A DNA stretch of 64,000 nucleotides from Flavobacteriales bacterium UBA7612 (lineage in GTDB: Bacteria > Bacteroidota > Bacteroidia > Flavobacteriales > Weeksellaceae): NCBI GenBank assembly GCA_002484335.1, contig DLJQ01000005.1, positions 722-64,721 on the forward strand, given 5' to 3'. The number at the start of each line of letters is the position of its first letter. The first letter of the stretch is position 1. Positions 51,386 through 61,124 of this stretch are shown here, piece by piece. A program made the translations under genes and the position numbers. The notes beneath the pieces are model-generated. The model had not been told where the DNA came from. It saw nothing but the letters and a program-made list of their open reading frames with translations, and did no database searches.

Positions 51386-53935
51386 TTAAGCAGAGTTTCT
51401 ACTCGCATTTATATTTCCAAACAAAGATCTCATGACCATTTGTTCATATTCTTCTTTATGTTCACTTTCATTATGAATTTTATTTAAAGCAAATTGTTGA
51501 ATAACTAATAGTGGTAATACAATTTTTTCTCGCATTTCTACAGAAGCTTTATTGAGTGGCTCATCTTGCATCAATGTAGAATATCCAGATATTTCTAAAG
51601 ATAATTCTTTTGATAGCTTAAATTCATCATGTAAGATATTCCAAAATTCTCCATATTCAGGATCATTTTTCATGTAATAAGTCAATGGAAAATATGTTTT
51701 CTGCATTGACATCATACTGTTTTGAATTAACGTTCTAAAAAAGCTAGAATTCTCGAATAAATCTTTAATTTCATCTATTCTTCCTTGTTTTTTGAATTCA
51801 TTAATTGCAGTTCCAACACCAAAATATCCAGGAATATTTTGTTTTAGTTGACTCCAAGAACCTACAAAAGGAATAGCACGTAGATCATCAAACTCCAATT
51901 GTTTATCTCCGCCACGTTTACTAGGTCTACTTCCTATGTTGGTTTTACCATAATATTTTACAGTACTCATATTTTCTAAGTAGGGCATGAATGAAGAATG
52001 ATTTTTTAAATCTTCATATTTCTTATAGCTAATTTTAGCTAATTCATCAATAAGAGTACGTTGTTCAGTAGAAATCTGACTTGCATTTGTAGCAAAAACA
52101 TCAGAAATTATTCCAGCAGTAAATAATTGTTCAAAATTATATTTTGCTTGTGGTAATGTACCATAATTAGATGTTATTGTTTGTCCTTGGATTGTAATTT
52201 GATTTTCATGATTTGCAATTGTTTTTCCTTGCGAAGCATAAAATTCATGTGTTTTTCCTCCTCCTCTTGCTGGAGGTCCTCCACGACCATCAAAAAAGAT
52301 TACATCGATCTGATTTTTTTCGGATATAGCTGTTAAGATCTCTTTTGTACGGTATATTTCCCAGTTAGCTTTTATATATCCTCCATCTTTTGTTCCATCA
52401 GAAAAACCTAACATAATAGATTGTTTCTTTTTACGACGATTCAAATGATTTGCATAAATAGGAAGATTATAAAGCTTGTTCATTGTAGTTTCAGCTCCAT
52501 CTAAACCTCTTATTGTTTCAAACAAAGGAACAATATCAAAGTTGATTTCATCTTCTTTATAGCCACAAAATTTAAATAATCCATATACATTTAAAATATC
52601 GAAAATGGTTTCTGAATTAGAAATGATATAACGATTTATACCTTGTTCTCCATTTCGTTGTTGAATTGTTTTTAATTGATAAACATTCTTAATTGTATCA
52701 ACAACAATGTCTTCTTCAAAATCATTAGGATTAATTTTGAAGTTAGGATTTGTTAATAATTCTATTTTATCGACTTCAGATAATTCTAAGAAATTTTTAC
52801 CTGTATATTTTTCAACAATTTGGTTAATTACTTTTTGATGAATTCTAGAATCTTGACGAATATCTAATGAAGCAAAGTGTAGCCCAAAAATATCAACTCG
52901 AGTTATAAAGTCATCTAAAATATCTAAAAATGTTCCATCATGCTTTCTTATTAAAGTTTCACGAATTTCATATAATCGACTTTTTAAATCATCCAAAGAA
53001 AGATTTCCTTCTTCACTAAACATGTTTTGATAAATGATATCACTCAATTCTTTTAGAGGTTCAGTAATATGTTTAAATGTTAAGCGTCGACGCACATTTT
53101 TTAAATGATGATAGTAATTTTTAAGAATACTTGTTCGTAATAAATTAGCTACTTTCCATGTTATTTCTGCTGTAACAAAAGGGTTTCCATCTCTATCTCC
53201 ACCAGGCCAAAAACCTAGTTGAATAACAGTTGATTTTAGGGGAGAATTTTCAGTAAAAAATAATTGATTAATTTCATTATTTAATTTACCAATTGCTTGG
53301 TAATAAACATTTCTAAGATAATAAACAATTGATACAGCCTCATCGTATGGTGTTGGTTTTTCTTGATTAATGAAAGGTGTTTTTCCTAATTGTTGTAATA
53401 AAAGATCAATATTACTTACAGAATCATTTTGAATGTAATCTCTTAAATCTTGAATGATTTGCTGAACATTTGTTGGATAAAACTGAGTTGGATGTGCTGT
53501 AAAAACGACACGAGTTACAAAATTGTTCATTTTTTCTCGAACTTCATCAACCTTGTTTTGAGCTAAAGCAATATGGTAAATACTTTCTATACTTCCTTTC
53601 TCGTTATCTGGGTGTAAAGAAGAGAAAGCAGCATCTTCGATACTATCAAATAATACAACCTGACGTTCTATGTATTGAATGATACGATACATCAAATCTA
53701 TTTTTTCTTCTTCAGTCTCTAGATCAGTATATTTTTCAAAAAAATCACTTATAATTTCATTTGGAGATTTTCCTTCAGGTAGACCTTTTTTACTTTCTTC
53801 ATATAAGAAAGGAATAAGTGAACCAATTTTTTGCATCTCATCATAAGGCAAGCTCATAAAAAGACTGTTGTAAATCTGAAACTTATTTTCCACGATTTGA
53901 TGGAATTTAAGCTGAGATGAATTTGTACTTCTCAT
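51386..53935 (-). CDS. ppc: Phosphoenolpyruvate carboxylase
   Basis: Adds bicarbonate to PEP to make oxaloacetate. 849 residues. The catalytic histidine is in VVFTAHPTQFYPT at about 143-155; GGDRDGNPFVTAE, MLGFSDGTKDGGYIKANW and FFDGRGGPPARGGGKTHEF are the bicarbonate- and PEP-binding motifs, and SNYGTLPQAKYNFEQL follows. The C-terminus is NASRNSA rather than the usual RNTG, a form seen in Bacteroidota as far as I recall. With pckA and pyk it covers the PEP-oxaloacetate node. Confidence 0.97.
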   Translation of the reverse strand: MRSTNSSQLKFHQIVENKFQIYNSLFMSLPYDEMQKIGSLIPFLYEESKKGLPEGKSPNEIISDFFEKYTDLETEEEKIDLMYRIIQYIERQVVLFDSIEDAAFSSLHPDNEKGSIESIYHIALAQNKVDEVREKMNNFVTRVVFTAHPTQFYPTNVQQIIQDLRDYIQNDSVSNIDLLLQQLGKTPFINQEKPTPYDEAVSIVYYLRNVYYQAIGKLNNEINQLFFTENSPLKSTVIQLGFWPGGDRDGNPFVTAEITWKVANLLRTSILKNYYHHLKNVRRRLTFKHITEPLKELSDIIYQNMFSEEGNLSLDDLKSRLYEIRETLIRKHDGTFLDILDDFITRVDIFGLHFASLDIRQDSRIHQKVINQIVEKYTGKNFLELSEVDKIELLTNPNFKINPNDFEEDIVVDTIKNVYQLKTIQQRNGEQGINRYIISNSETIFDILNVYGLFKFCGYKEDEINFDIVPLFETIRGLDGAETTMNKLYNLPIYANHLNRRKKKQSIMLGFSDGTKDGGYIKANWEIYRTKEILTAISEKNQIDVIFFDGRGGPPARGGGKTHEFYASQGKTIANHENQITIQGQTITSNYGTLPQAKYNFEQLFTAGIISDVFATNASQISTEQRTLIDELAKISYKKYEDLKNHSSFMPYLENMSTVKYYGKTNIGSRPSKRGGDKQLEFDDLRAIPFVGSWSQLKQNIPGYFGVGTAINEFKKQGRIDEIKDLFENSSFFRTLIQNSMMSMQKTYFPLTYYMKNDPEYGEFWNILHDEFKLSKELSLEISGYSTLMQDEPLNKASVEMREKIVLPLLVIQQFALNKIHNESEHKEEYEQMVMRSLFGNINASRNSA

Positions 53936-54133
53936 TAGTAGGTATTTTTCTGTGTTTTAGTAAAATTAAATAAAAAATAATAAAAAATACCTTCAAATTA
54001 ATAATAAGATAAAGTTAAAAGAATTTGATTTTATATTATAATTATTAATCGGTTTTATCGATTGATAGTATCTAAAAAAAGAGTTTTACAGATTTTAATC
54101 TTTGTAATAGATTTGTATAAAATTTTTAAAAAA

Positions 54134-55372
54134 ATGGAATCATTTATCGCATTAAAATCAAGAAATTTTAAACTTTTTTTTATTGGTCAGTCAGTTTCTT
54201 TATTGGGAACTTGGATTCAGAAAACAGCGATAGCTTGGCTTGTTTACAAGTTAACAGGTTCTCCCTTTATATTAGGATTAATAGTTTTTGTAGGCTTAAT
54301 ACCTACATTATTACTTTCACCTTATGTAGGAAGTTTTATTGAACGTTGTCATAAATATAAGGTAATGAAAAATACACAATGGTTAGCAGCATTACAAGCA
54401 TTATTATTGGCTATTCTTATTTATTTAAAATATTATAACATTACAGCGATTGTTCTTCTTAGTTTAATGCAAGGAGTTATTAATGCTTTTGATGTTACTT
54501 GTAGACAAGCAATGATGATTGATTTAGTTGATGATAAAGAAGCTTTACCTAATGCAATAGCCTTAAATTCAGCAATGACTAATTTAGCTAGGGTAATAGG
54601 TCCTGCTTTAGCAGGGGTTTTACTATCAGCTTTTGGAGAAGATTTTTGTTTTATTAGTAACTTTTTAAGTTTCATTCCTGTTTTATATTGTTTATATCTT
54701 ATGAAATTGCCAGCTTTTATAAAAAATGAAGAGGAGATAAATGTTTTAAATAAATTAAAGGAAGGTTTTATTTATGTAAAATCAGAAAAAAGAATTTTAT
54801 CACAACTTTTATTACTTTCTTTTTTTAGTTTAATGCTTATACCTTTTACAACATTATTACCAGTTTTGGCAAAAGAGGTTTTTAATGGAAATTCTCAGAC
54901 GTTTACAATTTTTGAAAGTGCTGTAGGTATAGGAGCTCTTATAAGCGCTATTTATATGACGAGTCTTAAAAAAATGGAAAAATTATATAATTCTATTATT
55001 TTATCAAGTATTATTATGGGAATTGGTTTAGGTATAATTGCTTTTAGTCATACTATTTGGCTAGCATCAATAGGACTTGTGTTAAGCGGTTTAGGAATGA
55101 TTTGTCAGTCAGCTTCAATAAATACATATATTCAATTACATACGGTACCAGAAATGAGATCAAGAGTAATTAGTTATTATATTATGGCTTTTTTAGGAAT
55201 GACTCCAATAGGAAGCTTGATTATAGGATTAATAGCTGAATTTTTAAATACAAGAACTGTATTGCTGTTAGAGGGATTTTTAGGTATATTCTCTTTATCG
55301 TTATTTGTTTGGTATAATTATAAAATAGAAAAAGAATTAGATACTGAATTAAAAATTATTAACGAAGAATAA
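54134..55372 (+). CDS. MFS transporter (enterobactin exporter-like family)
   Basis: 412 residues from the ATG at 54134. An in-frame TTG at 54062 would add 24 residues (SKKRVLQILIFVIDLYKIF) that do not fit before FIALKSRNFKLFFIGQSVSLLGTWIQKTAIAWLVYKL, the family's normal N-terminus. About twelve membrane segments; RQAMMIDLVDDKEALPNAIALNSAMTNLARVIGPALAG is the cytoplasmic loop pattern of MFS_3/EntS-type exporters. The substrate is unknown. No regulator adjoins it. Confidence 0.87.
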   Translation: MESFIALKSRNFKLFFIGQSVSLLGTWIQKTAIAWLVYKLTGSPFILGLIVFVGLIPTLLLSPYVGSFIERCHKYKVMKNTQWLAALQALLLAILIYLKYYNITAIVLLSLMQGVINAFDVTCRQAMMIDLVDDKEALPNAIALNSAMTNLARVIGPALAGVLLSAFGEDFCFISNFLSFIPVLYCLYLMKLPAFIKNEEEINVLNKLKEGFIYVKSEKRILSQLLLLSFFSLMLIPFTTLLPVLAKEVFNGNSQTFTIFESAVGIGALISAIYMTSLKKMEKLYNSIILSSIIMGIGLGIIAFSHTIWLASIGLVLSGLGMICQSASINTYIQLHTVPEMRSRVISYYIMAFLGMTPIGSLIIGLIAEFLNTRTVLLLEGFLGIFSLSLFVWYNYKIEKELDTELKIINEE

Positions 55373-55373
55373 T

Positions 55374-55405
55374 AAAATAAGCTGTTTTTAAAAACAGCTT
55401 ATTTT
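55374..55405. terminator. Bidirectional terminator between the MFS and GH3 genes
   Basis: AAAATAAGCTGTTTTT and AAAAACAGCTTATTTT form a perfect dyad. Its right part overlaps the stop codon of the GH3 gene. Confidence 0.85.
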
Positions 55406-56907
55406 GTATTTAATATAATTAAAGGTTCTATAAATTCTCTTGTATTTGATAATCTAGGGACTTTATTTTGTCCTCCTAATTTTCCTCGAGATGCCATCCA
55501 TTCAAAAAATAATTGCTTTCTAGCCTTGTGAACTATCGGAGGATTTAATGTCATATTATTATAACGCTTTGCCTCATAATCTGAATTAACATCTTGTAGA
55601 GATTTGTCAAGAATAGTAACAAATAAATCAAAATCTTCGGGTTCTTTATCAAATTCAATCATCCATTCATGTGCTCCTTTTTCTTTACCTTCCATAAAGA
55701 TTGGACCAGCTGTATAATCAGAAATAATAGAATTGGTTTTTAGGCAGGTTCTTTTTAATGCTTCTTCGGCATTTTCTATCATTAATTCTTCTCCAAAAGT
55801 ATTTATGTAATGTTTTGTTCGTCCAGAAACTACAATTCTATGTGGGTTAGTTGATGTAAAGCGAATAGTATCACCAATAATATATCGCCATAAACCACCG
55901 TTCGTAGTTATAACCATAGCATAGTTTTTACCAACTTCGACTTCAGCAATAGTTAGAAAACGTTGATCTTCATATCCAAATTCTTCCATGGGAATAAATT
56001 CATAAAATATCCCATTATCTAAAAGTAATAATAAATCTTTGTTATGTAATTGATCTTGTATTCCAAAAAATCCTTCCGAAGCATTATATAATTCGAAATA
56101 ATTTAATTGTTTTTTTGTAATCAGATTATAGTTTTCAGCATAAGGTTTAAAGCTAATTCCTCCATGAAAAAAAACTTCTAAGTTTGGCCAAAGTTCATCC
56201 AAATAGTTTTTACCAGTTGTTTCTAATAATTTATTAAGAACAACTAACATCCAAGAAGGAACACCAGTCAAAGAACCTACATCTTCATTTTTACAAGCAT
56301 TAATAATTGCATTCATTTTTGTATTCCAATCAGACATTAAAGATATTTCTCTGTTTGGAATATTTTTCATTTCAGCATAGAAGGGTAAATTATCAATCAA
56401 GATAGCAGATAAATCACCAAAACGAGTATCATATTTTTGATATAATTCACTACTTCCACCAATTCGCAAATTTTTACATGTAAAAATATCAGTTTCAGGA
56501 TTAGCATTTAAATATAAGGCAAACATTGTTTTCCCTGCAGCATAATGACAATCTTCTAAAGACTCTTTACTAATTGGAATAAATTTACTTTTGGCATTTG
56601 TTGTTCCAGATGATTTAGCAAACCATTTAATTTTTCCATTCCATGTAACATCTTTTTCTCCTTTTCGAGCTAATTCTATATAAGGTTCAAAATCTTCATA
56701 GTGCACTGCTGGCACTTGTCTTTGGAAATCATGAATCCTCTTTATTTCGTCAAAGTGATATTTTTTTCCATAGATAGTAGATTTACCTTTTTTAAGATTG
56801 TGAAAAAGAACTCGTTCTTGTGTGCCAATTGGATTTGCGATGCTTTCCTCGATAACATTCATTCGGTTACGCATCATAATTTCCATAATCTTATTGACTA
56901 TTCCCAT
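55399..56907 (-). CDS. GH3 auxin-responsive promoter family protein
   Basis: 502 residues of the adenylate-forming GH3 superfamily. FAKSSGTTNAKSKFIPIS at 97-114 is the P-loop motif, YNASEGFFGIQ the second ATP motif, and SGRTKHYINTFGEELM the hinge region. In plants GH3 proteins join amino acids to acyl hormones such as jasmonate or auxin; the bacterial substrate is not known. It is a single-gene unit with a TAAATTTG on the minus strand at 56940-56933 and a TTG 15 bases upstream (short spacer). Confidence 0.93.
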   Translation of the reverse strand: MGIVNKIMEIMMRNRMNVIEESIANPIGTQERVLFHNLKKGKSTIYGKKYHFDEIKRIHDFQRQVPAVHYEDFEPYIELARKGEKDVTWNGKIKWFAKSSGTTNAKSKFIPISKESLEDCHYAAGKTMFALYLNANPETDIFTCKNLRIGGSSELYQKYDTRFGDLSAILIDNLPFYAEMKNIPNREISLMSDWNTKMNAIINACKNEDVGSLTGVPSWMLVVLNKLLETTGKNYLDELWPNLEVFFHGGISFKPYAENYNLITKKQLNYFELYNASEGFFGIQDQLHNKDLLLLLDNGIFYEFIPMEEFGYEDQRFLTIAEVEVGKNYAMVITTNGGLWRYIIGDTIRFTSTNPHRIVVSGRTKHYINTFGEELMIENAEEALKRTCLKTNSIISDYTAGPIFMEGKEKGAHEWMIEFDKEPEDFDLFVTILDKSLQDVNSDYEAKRYNNMTLNPPIVHKARKQLFFEWMASRGKLGGQNKVPRLSNTREFIEPLIILNTK

Positions 56908-56959
56908 CCAATAAAAGTTTTGTAGATTTACACAAATTTAATAAACTTTAGTTAGCAAA

Positions 56960-57751
56960 ATGCAGTTTGAGGGACAAATTCGAAAAATGACGACAGAAAA
57001 TCATTCTCCAATTAATTATTATTGGAATTTTAAAGATGATTTTATTGTGATGAACCAGTTATTAGGTAAAAAGATTAAAATTAGTTTTGATCATTATGAA
57101 TGTTTAGGTTGTCATGAAGATAAAGAAATTTATCAAATGGGTTACTGTAAGAACTGTTTTTTTACTTTACCAGAAGCTAACCCAAGTATTATAAACCCAG
57201 AATTATCTACAGCTCATTTGGGGATAGCACAAAGGGATTTGGAGTGGGAACAAAAATTCGAATTACAACCTCATATTGTTTATTTAGCAAACTCTTCTGG
57301 GGTAAAAGTTGGAGTAACACGATTAACACAAGTTCCAACTCGTTGGATAGATCAAGGAGCCTCTGAAGCTATTATTATTGCACGAACTGATAATCGTTAT
57401 GAAGCTGGTATGATTGAGGTTTCTTTAAAAGATATTATTACAGATAAAACAAACTGGCAAAGAATGTTGAAAAATGATGTTCCTGAAGTAGATTTATTTC
57501 AAAAATATCATGAAATTAAAAGTTATGTGAACAAAGATTTTATACAATTTTTAGTTGATGAACCTAAAGTGTTAAAATTAGAATATCCCGTAAATTCTTA
57601 TCCAGATAAAGTAAAATCTTTGAATTTGAAAAAAACACTAATTATAGAAGGGATTTTAAAAGGAATAAAAGCACAATATTTAATATTTGAAGATAACTCA
57701 GTCTTTAATGTTCGTGGGCATGAAGGATTTTATGTGAAATTTGAAATATAG
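56960..57751 (+). CDS. DUF2797 family protein with Zn-binding cysteines
   Basis: 263 residues. Cys48, Cys51, Cys63 and Cys66 (CLGCHEDKEIYQMGYCKNC) form a CxxC...CxxC zinc-ribbon. AHLGIAQRDLEWEQ and YLANSSGVKVGVTRLTQVPTRWIDQGASEAI are the most conserved parts; the GVTR...RWIDQGA stretch looks GIY-YIG-like (TxxxxRxxxxG), an inference that I cannot confirm. Function unknown. Divergent from the GH3 gene with a 52-base gap. Confidence 0.85.
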   Translation: MQFEGQIRKMTTENHSPINYYWNFKDDFIVMNQLLGKKIKISFDHYECLGCHEDKEIYQMGYCKNCFFTLPEANPSIINPELSTAHLGIAQRDLEWEQKFELQPHIVYLANSSGVKVGVTRLTQVPTRWIDQGASEAIIIARTDNRYEAGMIEVSLKDIITDKTNWQRMLKNDVPEVDLFQKYHEIKSYVNKDFIQFLVDEPKVLKLEYPVNSYPDKVKSLNLKKTLIIEGILKGIKAQYLIFEDNSVFNVRGHEGFYVKFEI

Positions 57752-57835
57752 ATTCTTTTTAAAATAAATTGCTTTTCATTTTTTTTATAATTATATTAGT
57801 TACAGATAATTAACATAACACAAAAAAATATAATT

Positions 57836-58273
57836 ATGAATAAAAAATTGGCATTAGCACTTATAGCTGCAGGAATGTTTACGTTTTCTGCTTGTAATAA
57901 AAAATCAGATTTACCTCAATATAAAGTTGAGCAGGCAGTATTAGATGTATATAAATATAGAGAAAATAGACCTGATTCATTATTTGCACATGTAGATGGT
58001 GTAAATGTATTAGATTTGATGGCTCCTATAAAAGAATTTGGACCAATAGATGTTTACAATGTTGAAAAAGTTACACCTTTAGAGGATGGCGATAAAACAA
58101 TATATGAAGCAGTCTATAAAGTACATTTTAAAAATAATGCTGAAGGAACGGAAACTTTTAAAGTAAAACGAGTAAATAAGCTTGATGGAATTGTAGTAGG
58201 ATATTCTTATAATATATCGCAAGTTCCATTAGAATCTGAGAAAAGTGAAGTGAAAACTGATTCTGTAAAATAA
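57836..58273 (+). CDS. Small lipoprotein of unknown function
   Basis: 145 residues. MNKKLALALIAAGMFTFSAC gives a lipoprotein signal with Cys20. The mature part is hydrophilic with beta pattern (VYNVEKVTPLEDGDKTIYEAVYKVHFKNNAEGTETFKVKRV) and ends in charged residues. I do not recognise a family. It stands alone, 84 bases after the DUF2797 gene, followed by a terminator. Confidence 0.75.
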   Translation: MNKKLALALIAAGMFTFSACNKKSDLPQYKVEQAVLDVYKYRENRPDSLFAHVDGVNVLDLMAPIKEFGPIDVYNVEKVTPLEDGDKTIYEAVYKVHFKNNAEGTETFKVKRVNKLDGIVVGYSYNISQVPLESEKSEVKTDSVK

Positions 58274-58279
58274 AATATG

Positions 58280-58314
58280 AATCCCAATAAGATAATTTAT
58301 CTCATTGGGATTTT
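58280..58314. terminator. Terminator between the small lipoprotein gene and ilvA
   Basis: AATCCCAAT and ATTGGGATT pair, with inner A/T pairs extending the stem. T-rich on the plus strand and A-rich on the left, so it may serve both converging genes. Confidence 0.75.
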
Positions 58315-58346
58315 CATTTTAGGGTTAATTAGTAATCATTATATTT

Positions 58347-59612
58347 TTATCCTATTATTAGAGAATAAAGTGTACTATCTGTATTTAGGTATTGATAATC
58401 GAAATTATGATTTTCTAGTCGATCAATTAAGCTATTAAAATCTTCTTTCTTATCTAATTCAATACCCACTACCGCAGGTCCTGTTTCTTTGTTGTTTTTC
58501 TTAATATATTGGAAATAACTTATATCATTACTTGGTGCTAAAACTTCATTTACTAATTCTTTTAATGCTCCCGCTCTTTGAGGAAAATTAATGATGAAAT
58601 AATGTTTTAAGCCGTTATATAATAATGCTCTTTCTTTTATTTCCTCCATTCGAGTAATATCATTATTGCTTCCGCTTAAAATACATACTACATTTTTACC
58701 TTTTATGTTGTCTTTATACTGTTCTAATGCAGCAACAGATAATGCACCAGCAGGTTCAAGAACAATAGCATCTCTATTATACATTTGTAGGATTATATCA
58801 CAAATTTTTCCTTCGTCTACTGTAAGGTAATCATCTAAATTGTCTTTACAAATTTCAAAAGTTAAATCACCTACTTTTTGAACAGCAGCACCATCAACAA
58901 ACTTATCAATATGATCTAATTCAGTATTATAACCATTTTCTACCGAAGTTTTCATAGAAGGAGCTCCTTTTGGCTCTACTGCAATGATTTTAGTTTCAGG
59001 AGATAGTTGTTTAAAAACAGATGCAATACCAGAAGCTAAGCCACCACCACCAATAGGAACAAATACATAGTCAATTTTTTGAGTAACTTGTTCTAAAATT
59101 TCTAAGCCAACTGTAGCTTGTCCTTCAATAATTAGAGGATCATCAAACGGATGAATAAAAGCAGCATTGTTTTCTTCGCTATAGGCTATAGCTGCATTTT
59201 TAGAATCATCAAAAGTATCACCAACCAATTTTATTTCAGCAAAATCACCTCCAAACATTTTTACTTGTTCAAGTTTTTGTTTTGGAGTAGTAATTGGCAT
59301 AAAGATTACACCTTTAATTTTTAAAATGCTACAAGAATAAGCAACACCTTGTGCATGATTACCAGCACTTGCACAGACAACACCATTATTAACTTTGTTG
59401 TCTTGATATAGGTTCTGTATTTTGTTAAATGCACCTCTTAATTTATAAGAACGTACAATTTGTAAATCTTCTCTTTTTAAAAAAACAGTAGCTTCAAACT
59501 CATTCGAAAGTCTTAAATTTTTTTGTAATGATGTCTCTGCTATTATTTTTTTGATGTTTTCTTTCGCTTTTTTTATAGCTTCTATTTGAGGAAAATATGC
59601 GACTTCGTTCAT
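58347..59612 (-). CDS. ilvA: Threonine deaminase (biosynthetic)
   Basis: Makes 2-oxobutanoate from threonine, first step to isoleucine. 421 residues. PLP lysine Lys57 in VRSYKLRGAF, CASAGNHAQGVAYSC, and the phosphate-binding GGGGLASGI loop near 190. The C-terminal part (about 325-421) carries a single ACT-like regulatory domain (HYFIINFPQRAGALKELVNEVL), shorter than the double one of E. coli. Last gene of the operon, 1 base after the ABC gene. Confidence 0.96.
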   Translation of the reverse strand: MNEVAYFPQIEAIKKAKENIKKIIAETSLQKNLRLSNEFEATVFLKREDLQIVRSYKLRGAFNKIQNLYQDNKVNNGVVCASAGNHAQGVAYSCSILKIKGVIFMPITTPKQKLEQVKMFGGDFAEIKLVGDTFDDSKNAAIAYSEENNAAFIHPFDDPLIIEGQATVGLEILEQVTQKIDYVFVPIGGGGLASGIASVFKQLSPETKIIAVEPKGAPSMKTSVENGYNTELDHIDKFVDGAAVQKVGDLTFEICKDNLDDYLTVDEGKICDIILQMYNRDAIVLEPAGALSVAALEQYKDNIKGKNVVCILSGSNNDITRMEEIKERALLYNGLKHYFIINFPQRAGALKELVNEVLAPSNDISYFQYIKKNNKETGPAVVGIELDKKEDFNSLIDRLENHNFDYQYLNTDSTLYSLIIG

Positions 59613-59613
59613 C

Positions 59614-61074
59614 TTAGTTTGTTTTATTTGTGTTTTTTATTATTTTCCCTTTTTCTATATGTAATTGATGAGAGATACAATTTGGAATTTGGGATTGAAA
59701 ATGTGCTACATAGATCAATGTTTGTCCACTTGCAGCTAAATCATCAATTATTTGATTGAAATGAAGAATCTGTTCATTATCTAATCCTTGACAAGGTTCA
59801 TCTAATACTAAAAGTTTAGGATTTTTCACTAAAGTTCTAGCTAGTAAAACTAAACGTTGTTTACCAATTGGAAGTGTCTTTAGTTTTTTTAATTGATCTT
59901 CTTGTAAATCAAAGAATATTAAAAGTTGTTCTAATTTTTGCTGTTGTTCAAAATCTAATTTTTGATACAAAGACATGGAATCAAAAAATCCAGAAGCAAT
60001 GGCTTGTTTTACGTTTGCATCCATATCAAAATACCAATGTAATTCTGGAGAAATCATTCCAATTTTTTCTTTTATCTCCCAAATACTTTCTCCACTTCCT
60101 CGTCTGTTACCAAATAAAGAAATTTCGTTTCCGTAAGCTTGAGGATGATCACCATTAATTAAACTTAATAAAGTTGATTTTCCTGATCCATTTGCTCCAT
60201 AAACCAACCATTTTTCTCCACTTTTTACTTCCCAATTTATGCCTTCTAAAACTTTTTTGGTACCATAAACTATTTCAACATTCTTCATTTGTATAATGTT
60301 TTCTGAAGAATTTTCTTGATGATTTTGTAAAAAATAAGGTAATGGTTTTGATTTTCTTTTTACATCTTTGGTAACTTTATCTGATAATGAAATCTCATAT
60401 AATTGTCCATTTCTAATTTCAGCGAAATGTTTTACAGATTCTGGGGAATCATCGTCATTGTTAATCAGTATAAACGTAACTCCTTTTGTTGTTAAATCAT
60501 CTATATATTGATTCAGATTTTTTCTTGTTTCAATATCTAATCCTGTGTAAGGTTGATCTATAATCAACAATTGAGGTTCTAACCAAAGTACTTTTATGAG
60601 TTGCAATTTCTTGTGTTCTCCACTAGAAAGTTCAATTAGTTGTTGATTTTTAAAATTATCAAATCCAAAAATTTTTAATAAATGTTCGACCTTTTCAAAT
60701 GTTAAATTTTCTTTTTTTTCAAATCGTTTTAATTCAGCTAAAACTGTTAAAGTATCATTTTGTTCAATTTTATTGTATCGTTGCTGGTAGTAAAAATTTT
60801 TCTGTCCATCAAGATTTGTAAATTGAAACCAGTTTGGAACATAAATGACTTGCTTTGGTAAATGACTTGTTTCACAAAAATTAATTTCAAGAAAACCTTC
60901 ATAATTTTCGATTTCTTTAGAGATGATTTTAGCTAAAGTTGTTTTTCCGCTTCCACTAATTCCTTTTATCATCCAATTTTCTTTGGCCTTTATTTGCCAT
61001 GAAAAATCTTTTAAAATCGAATTTTGTTGATATCCGAAAGATAGATTCGTTATTTTTAGAATTGTATTTTCCAA
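59614..61074 (-). CDS. ATP-binding protein with two ABC domains (ModF/YlmA-like)
   Basis: 486 residues, no membrane segment. NBD1: Walker A GISGSGKTT at 38-46, signature ELSSGEHKK at 148-156, Walker B LLIIDQP at 169-175, in which the catalytic Glu is replaced by Gln174. NBD2: Walker A GANGSGKST at 293-301, a degenerate signature LPIGKQR at 401-407, Walker B LLVLDEP at 421-427. The mixed sites suggest one active composite site. It resembles ModF, a soluble protein not proven to transport molybdate. Its place between ilvC and ilvA (50 and 1 bases) is unexplained. Confidence 0.88.
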   Translation of the reverse strand: MENTILKITNLSFGYQQNSILKDFSWQIKAKENWMIKGISGSGKTTLAKIISKEIENYEGFLEINFCETSHLPKQVIYVPNWFQFTNLDGQKNFYYQQRYNKIEQNDTLTVLAELKRFEKKENLTFEKVEHLLKIFGFDNFKNQQLIELSSGEHKKLQLIKVLWLEPQLLIIDQPYTGLDIETRKNLNQYIDDLTTKGVTFILINNDDDSPESVKHFAEIRNGQLYEISLSDKVTKDVKRKSKPLPYFLQNHQENSSENIIQMKNVEIVYGTKKVLEGINWEVKSGEKWLVYGANGSGKSTLLSLINGDHPQAYGNEISLFGNRRGSGESIWEIKEKIGMISPELHWYFDMDANVKQAIASGFFDSMSLYQKLDFEQQQKLEQLLIFFDLQEDQLKKLKTLPIGKQRLVLLARTLVKNPKLLVLDEPCQGLDNEQILHFNQIIDDLAASGQTLIYVAHFQSQIPNCISHQLHIEKGKIIKNTNKTN

Positions 61075-61124
61075 TTTACTTTTCTTTAAATTTTATGAAA
61101 CAAGTATTATTATAATCTGTAAGA

